Positions 1-9,100 of a DNA stretch of 57,997 nt are shown piece after piece. The notes under the pieces were generated by a model. The model was not told the DNA's origin. It was given only the letters and a program-made list of their open reading frames with translations, and ran no database searches. The position numbers were made by a program, and so were the translations under genes. Within the stretch, counting starts at the first letter, position 1. Each line of letters opens with the position of its first letter. The DNA is from a virus. Location: the IMG/VR virus record IMGVR_UViG_3300020442_004525, positions 1 to 57,997 of that record; one strand, given 5' to 3'.

Positions 1-447
1 ACTGTTACTGCAAATGGAATTAATTTAGCAACACAAGAAAATTATGATATACAATTAATATCTGCTAATTATTCTATAGTAGCAAAAAGAAAATATAATT
101 ATAGTATAAGAGCTAATGAACATCCTATTAATCAGTTTGTTCCTGGTGCTATGATGCCTTATAGAGTGTCTTTGTCTGAAGTAGAAGTTAATTGTAATAT
201 ATCATCTAATAAAATTATACCTAATATGAATGAAAGCGGTTATCTTCAAAACTCTTTTGAGAGCTTAAACCTTAGGGAGTTGGAAGTTCAGCTTAGTTTG
301 TTTGAGGCTAGGAATTTTAGTACTGGTAGTGAATCTAATAATTTAGCTAATTTTAGTTGCATTGGTAATGTGACTAGTCAAAATCTTGAAGTGTCTGACG
401 GCTCGTATTTGGTTGGGTCTTTTAATGTAATGCAGGTATTGAAATGA
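1..447 (+). CDS. C-terminal part of a putative tail protein (5' end outside window)
   Basis: The frame is open from base 1 to the TGA at 445-447, so this is the last 148 residues of a longer gene. An in-frame ATG at 151 exists, but the open frame before it argues that the gene starts outside the window. The visible part has no motif I recognise; it is polar and Asn/Ser-rich, which would suit a beta-rich virion protein. Its TGA overlaps the next gene's ATG (ATGA at 444-447), which points to translational coupling with the M-like tail gene. In lambda-type tail operons the genes just before M are tape-measure or minor tail genes, so a minor tail role is likely from context only. Confidence 0.6.
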   Translation, partial: TVTANGINLATQENYDIQLISANYSIVAKRKYNYSIRANEHPINQFVPGAMMPYRVSLSEVEVNCNISSNKIIPNMNESGYLQNSFESLNLRELEVQLSLFEARNFSTGSESNNLANFSCIGNVTSQNLEVSDGSYLVGSFNVMQVLK

Positions 448-3400
448 GTGTAAAATATAGAGGTTTTTGGGATCCATCTGAATTATATGAAACAGGGGAT
501 ATTGTCGAATATTATAGCAGTTCGGTGGCTGATGCAAGTAAGCCTTATGCTGGAATTTCATCTTATACATATACTAGCGCTGGGTCTACTGTAGGAATAT
601 GCCCTTTAAAAAACTTTACCAACCCTCGCAGTTTATCCACCGCGTCCGCGCCGATAGAAATAAGTCTCTCTAGAGACGTTTTAAGATCTTTTGTTTCCGC
701 CCAGGGAATCTGGAATAGTTATAAATATTATAATCCAGGTGAATGGGAGGGTCCACATGGGGTAACCAAGGCTGGTGGAAAACTTGAAGATGTTAATAGT
801 GAATATTGGGCGGAAGGCGTGGCTACCGAGCAGGCTGAGTGGGGAGATTTAACCAAGTACGACGCATCCCATCAGGAGTATGGATCATCTTCCCAGAAAA
901 CATTATCCAAAGGCAAATATGACACACCTAACGAAGAATTATCTGAAGAATTTTCAGAAGTTCAGGGTGAAACGGACTCTGATGCATATTATATATCTTC
1001 TGTACAAAATTATAAGAACAATTTTAGTGAGTCCGAAAACTATAAAAAATTTGATATTGTTCGAAGTCCTGTGTCTAGCGCATTTTATTATGCACGGTCC
1101 GATATAACTGGAGTTGATCAAAGTTCAACTTTAACTTTTACAAATATAGAAATCAGAGAGCCATCAGATTATACTTATTCTTCTAATCATATTGCAACAA
1201 TAGAATACCTTGGGACTGCCGATTCAGGCTGGGTTGCTAACGGGGAGAGTATCATAAAAGTCGGTCACACTTTAAACTTTTCAGAATTTACTAACGATTT
1301 AAATAACAGACTGCTGATGGTTATAGGTGTTAGTCCTGATTTAATTTGGTTGGGCTCTTTTGGGAATGACGATAAGGAACTAGCTGTTTACGAAAAGATT
1401 ACTGGGAATATGTCGGTAGAGCTGTCGTCTGGTCAGGTTAATATAACAAGTAATGATGCTGTTTGGTCTAGCGATCAATTCTTTTTTGACCCAGACTATG
1501 GGTCTAGCGTAGAATTTAGCGCTTTCAATAAAAAGTTTGAGCACGGTGACGGTTATTCTTCGGTGTCTCCATTTGGAGTTAACTCTATAAGGATGCGGTT
1601 TGACTTGGAGTTTACTAATAGAAGTAATCGAGAAGCTAATGCTATCCTTCATTTTTTGGAAAATAACCTTGGTCAGCACGAACGCCAAAAACCTAGTACC
1701 CAGCTAGAGTATGACCAGGGGATATCTGGTTTTAGGATGGATGGAGAGAGTTTATTTTTTCCATATAATTCAACGGAAAATTTAACAAGAAGATTTCATT
1801 GCTTTGATTTTTCGCACGAAATTGAAAATGAAGATGTTCATACTGTTCGGGCAAAGATAGAAAATAGTACAGCTTCTACATTAACTTTGGCGCACCAAAT
1901 TTTCGTAAAAGAGGCTGGACTGTGGGACGCTGATAAGACTTATAATCAACATGATGTTGTTTTTTGCCATGATAATTCTAAGTACTATTACTCCAAATCT
2001 GCTCGCCCTCAGTCTGGTAATAGGCCTTGGATTCTTGAAGGAGAAGATGCGACTTCAATCAATAAGAATATATGGACAAGAGAGTTTTATTGGTCTCCCT
2101 CTGTACCTTTTAATGTATCTCACTCACCTAGTATAGAGAAGTTTGGTACAGCTCATGGCCCATATACCCAATATTACCCAGAAAACCAGCAGAATGTAAA
2201 CTTATTAGAATTAGATTTAGAATTCGAAAATAGAAGTGACGAGGAGGCTTACGCTATACTTCATTTTCTTGAAATGCATTTAGGTTATTTGTCGTTCTTG
2301 TTTGTTCCACCCTCTCCATATAATAGGAAAAGGAGGTTTTATTGCGAGAAGTGGAAGCATACTTATGTATTTAAAAACAATCATAAAATTTCTGCTACTT
2401 TCGTTCAGTTCCCCCTGGGGCAGAATACACCTCTTGATGATGACGAAATAGATAAGATAGAGGTTAAGGTAAAAAAGAAGCCTGGCAGGTTGTTAATGTC
2501 CTCCGCCCCATCTATTTCGGTTAATCAAAATTACAAAAAAGATGATAGTTTTTATGTTAAAATTCCAATAACACTAGCAAATGATGGAGAGACTGATATT
2601 TTTATAAAAACAATTTCACCAGATCAAAATACTGTTCATTCTGATGCTAAGTTTAAAACTTTAAAATGGGGTGGCTATAAAGATTCTGTTACTACTGGAT
2701 ATATGATAGGTAGTCAAACCTTGTCTTCTACTTCTGATATAAATATTAATGGGAACGATTCTGATGGTGTTGTTATATACAATACAAATTCTGCGCAATA
2801 TATTCATACTGAAAATGGAGTATTATACAAGCTAGAGGCTGGTTCTGAGCCTGAGTATCTTGAGGTTGCTGAACATAAGGCAGATATAACTGAAGCTCCT
2901 GCAGATAATAAAATTAGTCCAGGTGAGAATTATAAATTATTTTGCCAGTTTGACTCAAGCGAAGTAGTGTCTACTACAAGTAGGTCTGCGGAGCATAAAA
3001 CCGAAGTTAATATTACTTACTGTTATGCTCCTTCGAGTGAGCCCCTGTTTGACCCTAGTTTAGAATATACAAAAGGTAATATAGTTCAGCATGCGGGGGT
3101 TGTGTATCAGGCTAAAGAAGATATTTCCCCTGCAGTTTGGAACGCATCTAAATGGGATGAATATATAATAAGCACTTCTATTCCTATTGATGTTGTCGTT
3201 AATCCAGAATTAAGAGACGGGGTTAAAGATAGTATTTCAATAGAAATTTCTAGATTTGATAGGGATAACTCTACTGTAGTTGATTATGATATTAGAGATA
3301 ATTCTGATGCCGTGATCATGCTTAGTCAGAAGGAGAAAAATTTATTTTTTGATATTGCTGGAAGCGTATCTGGGGAGGGTGGTAGGCTTGCTGTACCTTC

Positions 3401-4670
3401 AAGTCCTTTAGATATTGAAAGAATACTAGAAGTTAGTACGGATATAGAAACCTATGTTTACTTGGGTATAAAATACGACCCAGAGAAAGATCAATACTAT
3501 GATTATTATGACCCAAGTTTCGTTAATGTAAGTCAAGGTAACGAAAATATTATTAGCGAAGAAGAGTATTTTGCCCTAGCTCCTTCCGATAAACAAAATT
3601 ACTCTAGGTCTTCTGTGTTAGATTTTTCTGATGTGCCATTGGATCAAGGGGAGGGCGGGGAATATGTTGCGCTTAATATCAAGACTGGAAGTTTTATGCT
3701 TGTTTCTGAGAACTCTAAAATTGTTGAGGGTCATGTTGTTGAAGATACTGAAAGCTTGTCTAATGGATCTATTAATTTGTCGGACTATATATCTTCTCAT
3801 GAAAAAATTGAAGGGAGAAGTCTTGGCGAACTTCAAGAGATTAATGTAACCCTAAAGGGTATATTTTTATCCGAAGACCCGAGGATTCCCGCTATATCAA
3901 CAGGCGGCGGCTATAGTGATGAGGCTGAGTTGAATCTATATCTTGGCACCTCAGACGAGGCCTGTGAGATTATTGGTCGGGGTGGACAGGGCGGTAACGG
4001 AATGATAAGCGAAGGAATTATTTACGAGAATGGACAACCCACTGAAGTCGATTCAGATCTGAACCCTCCTACCTCGGGCGAAGACGGTGGGGATGCTATA
4101 TATATCGACGACCACGTTGGCACTTCGGGGGTTAATATATACTTGGTTAATTGTTCTATACTTGGTGGCGGCGGTGGTGGCGGTGGCGGTGGCTATCAGT
4201 CTGATTTCAAGAGGATAAAAAACTATAATTTTGTTAATATAGGAGGCGGTGGCGGTGGCGGCGCCGGCCATGCTATAGGAGGTTTTCCGCTTGGCGAAAG
4301 ATCTATATCAACCGATGGTTCTTCAGTTAGGGGTGGTCAGCCTATTAATAATGCAACAGAATACAGAAGCGCCTTAACTAAGGGAGGTGATGGGGGCGGA
4401 TTTGGTGAAGACGGTCAACCTGGGGGCGAAGTTGGAACCGTGTTCGAATACAACAGAGTTGGCGCGGGGGGTTCTGCCGGTAGATCTATTTCCTGGGGTT
4501 CTAATATGGTTCCTAATATATTTTTGGATAACGTAAAAATGGATTATGAGACGCATGGGGGTGTCCTATCTTTTTATGATAGTAGTGACAGATCTATAAA
4601 TAACCTTCCTGAGGATTCTAAAGTGGATGTTGCTGGGGAATGTTTACAAAGAACTCAGTCAGATTTATAA
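444..4670 (+). CDS. Very large minor tail protein, lambda gpM-like, with adhesion modules and Gly-rich region
   Basis: 1408 residues. Two copies of a gpM-type signature are visible. One is near residues 371-479 (LEFTNRSNREA, ILHFLE, then an aromatic/Cys stretch). A better preserved one lies at about 583-659 (LEFENRSDEEA, FVPPSPYNRKRRF, then W-H-T-Y). This matches the phage minor-tail family of lambda gpM, which is only about 110 residues, so here the M fold is duplicated and embedded in a large protein. Several CBM5/12-like modules (W/F-D-x5-Y-x2-G-D-x-V ... Y-x-A/S ... W) occur near residues 4-40, 491-550 and 866-908. From about 1230 the protein is Gly-rich, with runs of 7-10 glycines, as in some phage adhesins. 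It is followed directly by the L-, K- and I/J-like genes, the lambda tail-tip order. The family call is firm for the M-like parts; receptor binding by the other parts is inference. Confidence 0.8.
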   Translation: MSVKYRGFWDPSELYETGDIVEYYSSSVADASKPYAGISSYTYTSAGSTVGICPLKNFTNPRSLSTASAPIEISLSRDVLRSFVSAQGIWNSYKYYNPGEWEGPHGVTKAGGKLEDVNSEYWAEGVATEQAEWGDLTKYDASHQEYGSSSQKTLSKGKYDTPNEELSEEFSEVQGETDSDAYYISSVQNYKNNFSESENYKKFDIVRSPVSSAFYYARSDITGVDQSSTLTFTNIEIREPSDYTYSSNHIATIEYLGTADSGWVANGESIIKVGHTLNFSEFTNDLNNRLLMVIGVSPDLIWLGSFGNDDKELAVYEKITGNMSVELSSGQVNITSNDAVWSSDQFFFDPDYGSSVEFSAFNKKFEHGDGYSSVSPFGVNSIRMRFDLEFTNRSNREANAILHFLENNLGQHERQKPSTQLEYDQGISGFRMDGESLFFPYNSTENLTRRFHCFDFSHEIENEDVHTVRAKIENSTASTLTLAHQIFVKEAGLWDADKTYNQHDVVFCHDNSKYYYSKSARPQSGNRPWILEGEDATSINKNIWTREFYWSPSVPFNVSHSPSIEKFGTAHGPYTQYYPENQQNVNLLELDLEFENRSDEEAYAILHFLEMHLGYLSFLFVPPSPYNRKRRFYCEKWKHTYVFKNNHKISATFVQFPLGQNTPLDDDEIDKIEVKVKKKPGRLLMSSAPSISVNQNYKKDDSFYVKIPITLANDGETDIFIKTISPDQNTVHSDAKFKTLKWGGYKDSVTTGYMIGSQTLSSTSDININGNDSDGVVIYNTNSAQYIHTENGVLYKLEAGSEPEYLEVAEHKADITEAPADNKISPGENYKLFCQFDSSEVVSTTSRSAEHKTEVNITYCYAPSSEPLFDPSLEYTKGNIVQHAGVVYQAKEDISPAVWNASKWDEYIISTSIPIDVVVNPELRDGVKDSISIEISRFDRDNSTVVDYDIRDNSDAVIMLSQKEKNLFFDIAGSVSGEGGRLAVPSSPLDIERILEVSTDIETYVYLGIKYDPEKDQYYDYYDPSFVNVSQGNENIISEEEYFALAPSDKQNYSRSSVLDFSDVPLDQGEGGEYVALNIKTGSFMLVSENSKIVEGHVVEDTESLSNGSINLSDYISSHEKIEGRSLGELQEINVTLKGIFLSEDPRIPAISTGGGYSDEAELNLYLGTSDEACEIIGRGGQGGNGMISEGIIYENGQPTEVDSDLNPPTSGEDGGDAIYIDDHVGTSGVNIYLVNCSILGGGGGGGGGGYQSDFKRIKNYNFVNIGGGGGGGAGHAIGGFPLGERSISTDGSSVRGGQPINNATEYRSALTKGGDGGGFGEDGQPGGEVGTVFEYNRVGAGGSAGRSISWGSNMVPNIFLDNVKMDYETHGGVLSFYDSSDRSINNLPEDSKVDVAGECLQRTQSDL

Positions 4671-4677
4671 TATATAA

Positions 4678-5796
4678 ATGAAAGAAGAAGATCCATCACT
4701 TAAGAAAGTCGCTGTTGAGCTTTTTAAAATGCAGCCTGATGCTCTGGTTGAATTTTTTGAGATAGATTTCTCTAACCTTCAGGAGGATTTTAGGGAATTA
4801 GAAGAAAAATATGGTAAGCCATTGGGTCTTGCTCAAGGTGCAGAGTCTGTATATAGATTTACGTCAAATATAAATGGGTCTAATCCTTTATACTGGCAGG
4901 GTAAAGGTTATCAACCTCTACCTATTGAGACGTCGGACTTCGAGTCGCCTTCTGACGGAAGGCTTCCTCGACCCAAATTGGTTATCGCTAATCCTTCTGG
5001 GCTTTTATCCTCTATAGTTGCTGTTAATCATGACTTTCATGGGTGCAAAGTAACCAGAAAAAGGACTTTTGTTAAATTTTTAGACGACCAAAATTTTCCA
5101 GCAAATAGTTTTCAGTATAAAGATGTTGATGGAAATTTGATTGATGTTGTAAGAAACCGAACGCAGGACGAGTCGGGTAATGCTATACCTGGAACTAATC
5201 CTTTTGGTAAGGCTGACCCTAATGCTCACCTGCCTGACGATATCTATTATATTAATCGTAAGGTTATGGATTCCAAAACCAGCATAGAGTTTGAAATGAC
5301 ATCTATACTGGAAATTGGAGATTTAAAGTTTCCTGACAGGCAAATCCTTGCAGACTACTGTGGTTTTAGATATAGGGATTCTAGGTCTTGCGGTTATAAA
5401 GGTCTACCCGTAAAAGGGCCTAATGGACAAAGGTTTTCTGTATATGGTATTTATGAATTAACTTTCATTAACTCTAAGGGTGTTAGGAGGACGCTAACAG
5501 ATGATACATTAAATACCGTTCCTTTCTGGGACTCTTCCATACAATACCAAAAAGGTGACGTTGTTAGATTACCTATAGGTCGGCACCCTTCTGTGGAGTC
5601 TTATTATGTATGTATAAAAACACCAAAAAATAATGTTCCCTGCCCCTCACCCTCTTCTAGTGAAGAGATTTGGGTTTTAGATGCTTGCCAAAAAGATTTA
5701 TCCAGCTGTATATGCCATTTTGGTAAAGAGGCTGCGAGCAAAAAGGGGATAAATTTTGGAGGATTTCCGTCTACTGAGGGCGCTAGGTTTTCTTAA
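4678..5796 (+). CDS. Minor tail protein L-like, probable Fe-S tail-tip protein
   Basis: 372 residues. The cysteine layout typical of lambda gpL is visible: C228 and C238 (YCGFRYRDSRSCGYKG), then C337 and C344/C346 (ACQKDLSSCICHFG). In lambda gpL the equivalent cysteines bind a [4Fe-4S] cluster in the tail tip. Between the two cysteine pairs sits an extra segment of about 50 residues (roughly 283-335) that looks like a CBM5/12 module (FWDSSIQYQKGDVV ... YYVC ... W), so the cluster domain carries an inserted adhesion-like module. The start is the ATG at 4678, 7 bases after the previous stop. The position between M-like and K-like genes supports the assignment. Cluster binding is inferred from the family, not shown by the sequence alone. 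Confidence 0.85.
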   Translation: MKEEDPSLKKVAVELFKMQPDALVEFFEIDFSNLQEDFRELEEKYGKPLGLAQGAESVYRFTSNINGSNPLYWQGKGYQPLPIETSDFESPSDGRLPRPKLVIANPSGLLSSIVAVNHDFHGCKVTRKRTFVKFLDDQNFPANSFQYKDVDGNLIDVVRNRTQDESGNAIPGTNPFGKADPNAHLPDDIYYINRKVMDSKTSIEFEMTSILEIGDLKFPDRQILADYCGFRYRDSRSCGYKGLPVKGPNGQRFSVYGIYELTFINSKGVRRTLTDDTLNTVPFWDSSIQYQKGDVVRLPIGRHPSVESYYVCIKTPKNNVPCPSPSSSEEIWVLDACQKDLSSCICHFGKEAASKKGINFGGFPSTEGARFS

Positions 5797-5797
5797 T

Positions 5798-6142
5798 ATG
5801 GATGAAGGGCTACTCAAGAATATACTTACTCAGTCTAGGGTTTATTTTTTAAAAAATAGATACCAGGAGTCGTGCGGTGTTGTTTTTAATAAAAAGGTAA
5901 AATTTACACCAATAAAAAATGAGGCACCAAGTGGGTGGACTTTCTCTTTAACTCCAAGACTTCACTTAATAAAGTCTAAAATAAAAATAATCTGCCATTC
6001 TCACCCTTTTGGGGATGCGTATCCATCTGCTCTTGATACTAAAACCGCAATAGATCTCGATACTCCTTTTCTTATATATAGCTGTTTATATGATAATTTT
6101 GTATTTTTTGACCTTGAAAAGTGTAAGCCTTATAAGGTCTAA
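5798..6142 (+). CDS. Tail assembly protein K-like, JAMM/Mov34 metallopeptidase
   Basis: 114 residues from the ATG at 5798. The frame can be extended to a TTG at 5756 inside the L-like gene, but the ATG one base after the L stop is the simpler choice. The JAMM zinc-peptidase signature is complete: Glu24, then H67-S-H69-P, Ser77 and Asp80 (HxHP-x6-S-x2-D). Lambda gpK carries a JAMM domain plus an NlpC/P60 domain. Only JAMM is present here, so no peptidoglycan hydrolase half is visible in this gene. It probably acts in tail-tip assembly or protein processing; the substrate is unknown. Confidence 0.85.
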   Translation: MDEGLLKNILTQSRVYFLKNRYQESCGVVFNKKVKFTPIKNEAPSGWTFSLTPRLHLIKSKIKIICHSHPFGDAYPSALDTKTAIDLDTPFLIYSCLYDNFVFFDLEKCKPYKV

Positions 6143-6148
6143 GGTGTT

Positions 6149-9100
6149 ATGAAAAAGGTATATTTACATGGCGGTTTATCAGATGGCATTCGCTCTGAGT
6201 GGGAGTTGAATGTTAAGACTCCTGCTGAAGCAATACGAGCAATCAATGTAAACTGCCTTGGGGCCTTGCTTGAGAATATTTATAAACTTGCCGATGAGGG
6301 TTCTTGTATCGGATTTGCCTGTTTGTCTTCGGAAGAATCTAAGACTGCTGAGAAAATTAATTCCGAAGAGGATGTCAGTGAACAGGTTATGGTTGAATTT
6401 TTGCAATCCCCTGAAAGGCTTGACATGGAGGGGGATTTTGATGAAATACATATTATGCCCGCTGTGGATGGTAATTTTGTAGTTACCCCCACTTTGACTG
6501 CTGCGTTTATTGCAAAAACAGTATTTATGATGGTCGTAGGAATGCTGATCGCTGGTATTGCTGCAGCTATGTTTCCCCCAGTTAAGGTTACTAACAATAC
6601 TAGAACCACTAAATCCTACTCCTTTGGTGACAGGCCTAATATAAGAAGGCAAGGCGGGCCCATTCCCGTGGGGTATGGCATGTTGAGATTAGGGTCTATA
6701 ACTTCATCTTTTTCTAGAAGAAATAAATTTCTTCCTGGAGGCATAAACAACGGAATGATCGAGTCCTATACCAGCTTCGTAACTCATGATTTAATATCCG
6801 AAGGCCCTATTGAGGGGTTTTGTGATTCTAATGGAATTTCAGTTGCGCCGTATTCCGAAGGTCAGTATAAGAGGTTTGATAAAAACCCTGTTTTAAAGTC
6901 TATATTTATTAATGACGTAAAGCTAATGAATGATCAGGGGCAACTAAATATTATACCCAATGAAGACGCAGGTGCTGGAGAAACACAGCCCATATTTTCT
7001 TTAGGATATAACTCTGACTCAAGAACTCACAAAAACCCAAGCTACGGGATTGATTACGAGAAAAAAGGACAGAGCCCCTTAATTGGTCCAGATAAAAAAA
7101 TAAGCGGCTTTGCTTCAAACGTTAAAAAGTCTGGTGCCAGTGCATTTACATACGCTGTTTCTGACCGAAATGTTGGGATTCTTACCTTGAACATATCTTC
7201 TGAAAGAATGTTTAATAATTGGACGGACAAAAGAGTGCGGCGCAGGCTGTTTGGCACAAGGGTTTCTGTTACACAAGGAACCGATCCAGTAGCAGTGCAG
7301 CTCGCAATTAGAATATTTGATGGAAAGAAGTACGTGAGCCCTATAGACGTTAGGGGTGGCGACAGCTCTTACTCTCAGTTGGAGGATGTTGATAAATCTA
7401 AACAAAATTATACCTCTAATTATACAATGTCTAAATATTTGGGAGAAGGTAATCATAAGCCTCGTATTACGGTTAGTGATTCGCTTTTGGTTAAATATTT
7501 TACATGGACTTTGTTTGAGAGCTTATCAACCAATCAATATCATTTTAGTGGCCCCGCTCATCCTGAGGGCTGGGAATCAACTTTCGTGAGCGTGAGTGAC
7601 TATAATTCTTTGCCCGATAGTCAGCCCTCATCATCAACCACGCCATGGAAGGGATGGTATTTATCTGAGCCATATTCTAAGCCTTTAAAGAGCAAATTAT
7701 TTCATGTCGTGCGCTCTGCTGAAGATTTTGTTCAAAAATTTCAAAGCGCTTATTTATCATCTGCAACATTTGATTTTATGGGGCAAGGGGAAAAGACTTT
7801 GAAAGAAATATTTTCTATGTATTTTGATGATAACAAAAGAATCGAAGAGGGTGTGTTAAAGGATAAATCTAAGTCAAAAATATCTACTGCTGCGGAAGTT
7901 CTGGGTGTGCTGTCTGCTCAAACAAGGTCTGGTGTACGTGCTTCTGATATATTTTTAAATAATTTTCACCTGTGTATGTCTTTAATAAAATCCCACCTTG
8001 ATGAAGATCAAACATTAGGTAATGATGGTAATATTTATGTCACGAGAAGTAAAATGTATTATAGGCATATTGGTAAAACTTATGCTAAAAATATGTGGGA
8101 GGTTCTTGCGCTTGCCAAAAAAGGAAGTAATTGGTCATTTGACAAAAAGAAGCAGAAATGGTTCAAATATAAAAGTAAGCAGTATATTAGCTCACTTCAA
8201 TACAGTACTCGTAATTTAAAATTTCGAAATCAAAATGGTGATCTGGTTAGTAGTCCTTTTAAAGATCAAAGCGATAACCCTTGGGTTAGCGCTGGCAATT
8301 GGAACTTTAACCAAAGTATTATTACGATCAGGGGTATAAGTACGGCTCCTGCATCTATAGATTTTAATATTCAACTTCCTTATATTGGTCAAGGAGAGTC
8401 TCTTACTGTGCAGCTTGTAAGAATTACACCCGAAATCACAGGTGTTCAAGCTCAAGCCGAAACTCAAAAGAGGTTATCCCTTAAGGGTATACGTCAACAT
8501 AAAACAATAGCTGGAAAAAGAATGAGCTTCTCAAGTCCATGTACTGCGTGGATAGCTACGGAATTTGATTCTGTAAATTTTCAGCAAATTCCTGATAGAA
8601 ATTATTTGGTTAAGCTTAAAAAAGTTGCAGTGCCTAGTAATTATAATGTTTACTCTAGATCATGTCTAGGTGCGTGGAACGGTTTGTTTAGGGGACAGCT
8701 TGATGGTGATAGATTTAGTGATATATCTGAAAGCGATTTAGTGTGGACGGAAAACCCCGCCTGGATTTTATTGGATATACTTACTAACACTAGATTCGGC
8801 ATCGGTAAATCTGGATTATCTGCAGAAGATATAGATATATGGAATTTGTATAATGTTTCTAAATTCTGCGATGAGTTGGTTGAGACAGGTTTTCCTAATG
8901 AAAGGCCATATCGAGCTTTTGTTACAGATAATCGAAGTCCAGATGATGTATCCGAGGGTGTTCCCGCTAAAAATTATTTAATAGGTTCTGGCGCTCAGGA
9001 TGCAGAGTATTGGGATCAATTTTCTAAAGCTAAAACTTTCGAGGTTTTGGTGGTGGATGAAAATGGAGAGCTTGTTACTGAGGAAGAATTCTCCAGGGAA

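Noticed and set aside
5756-5797. Longer form of the JAMM gene from a TTG
   Set aside because: The ATG at 5798 directly follows the previous stop and the extra 14 residues do not look like part of the JAMM fold.
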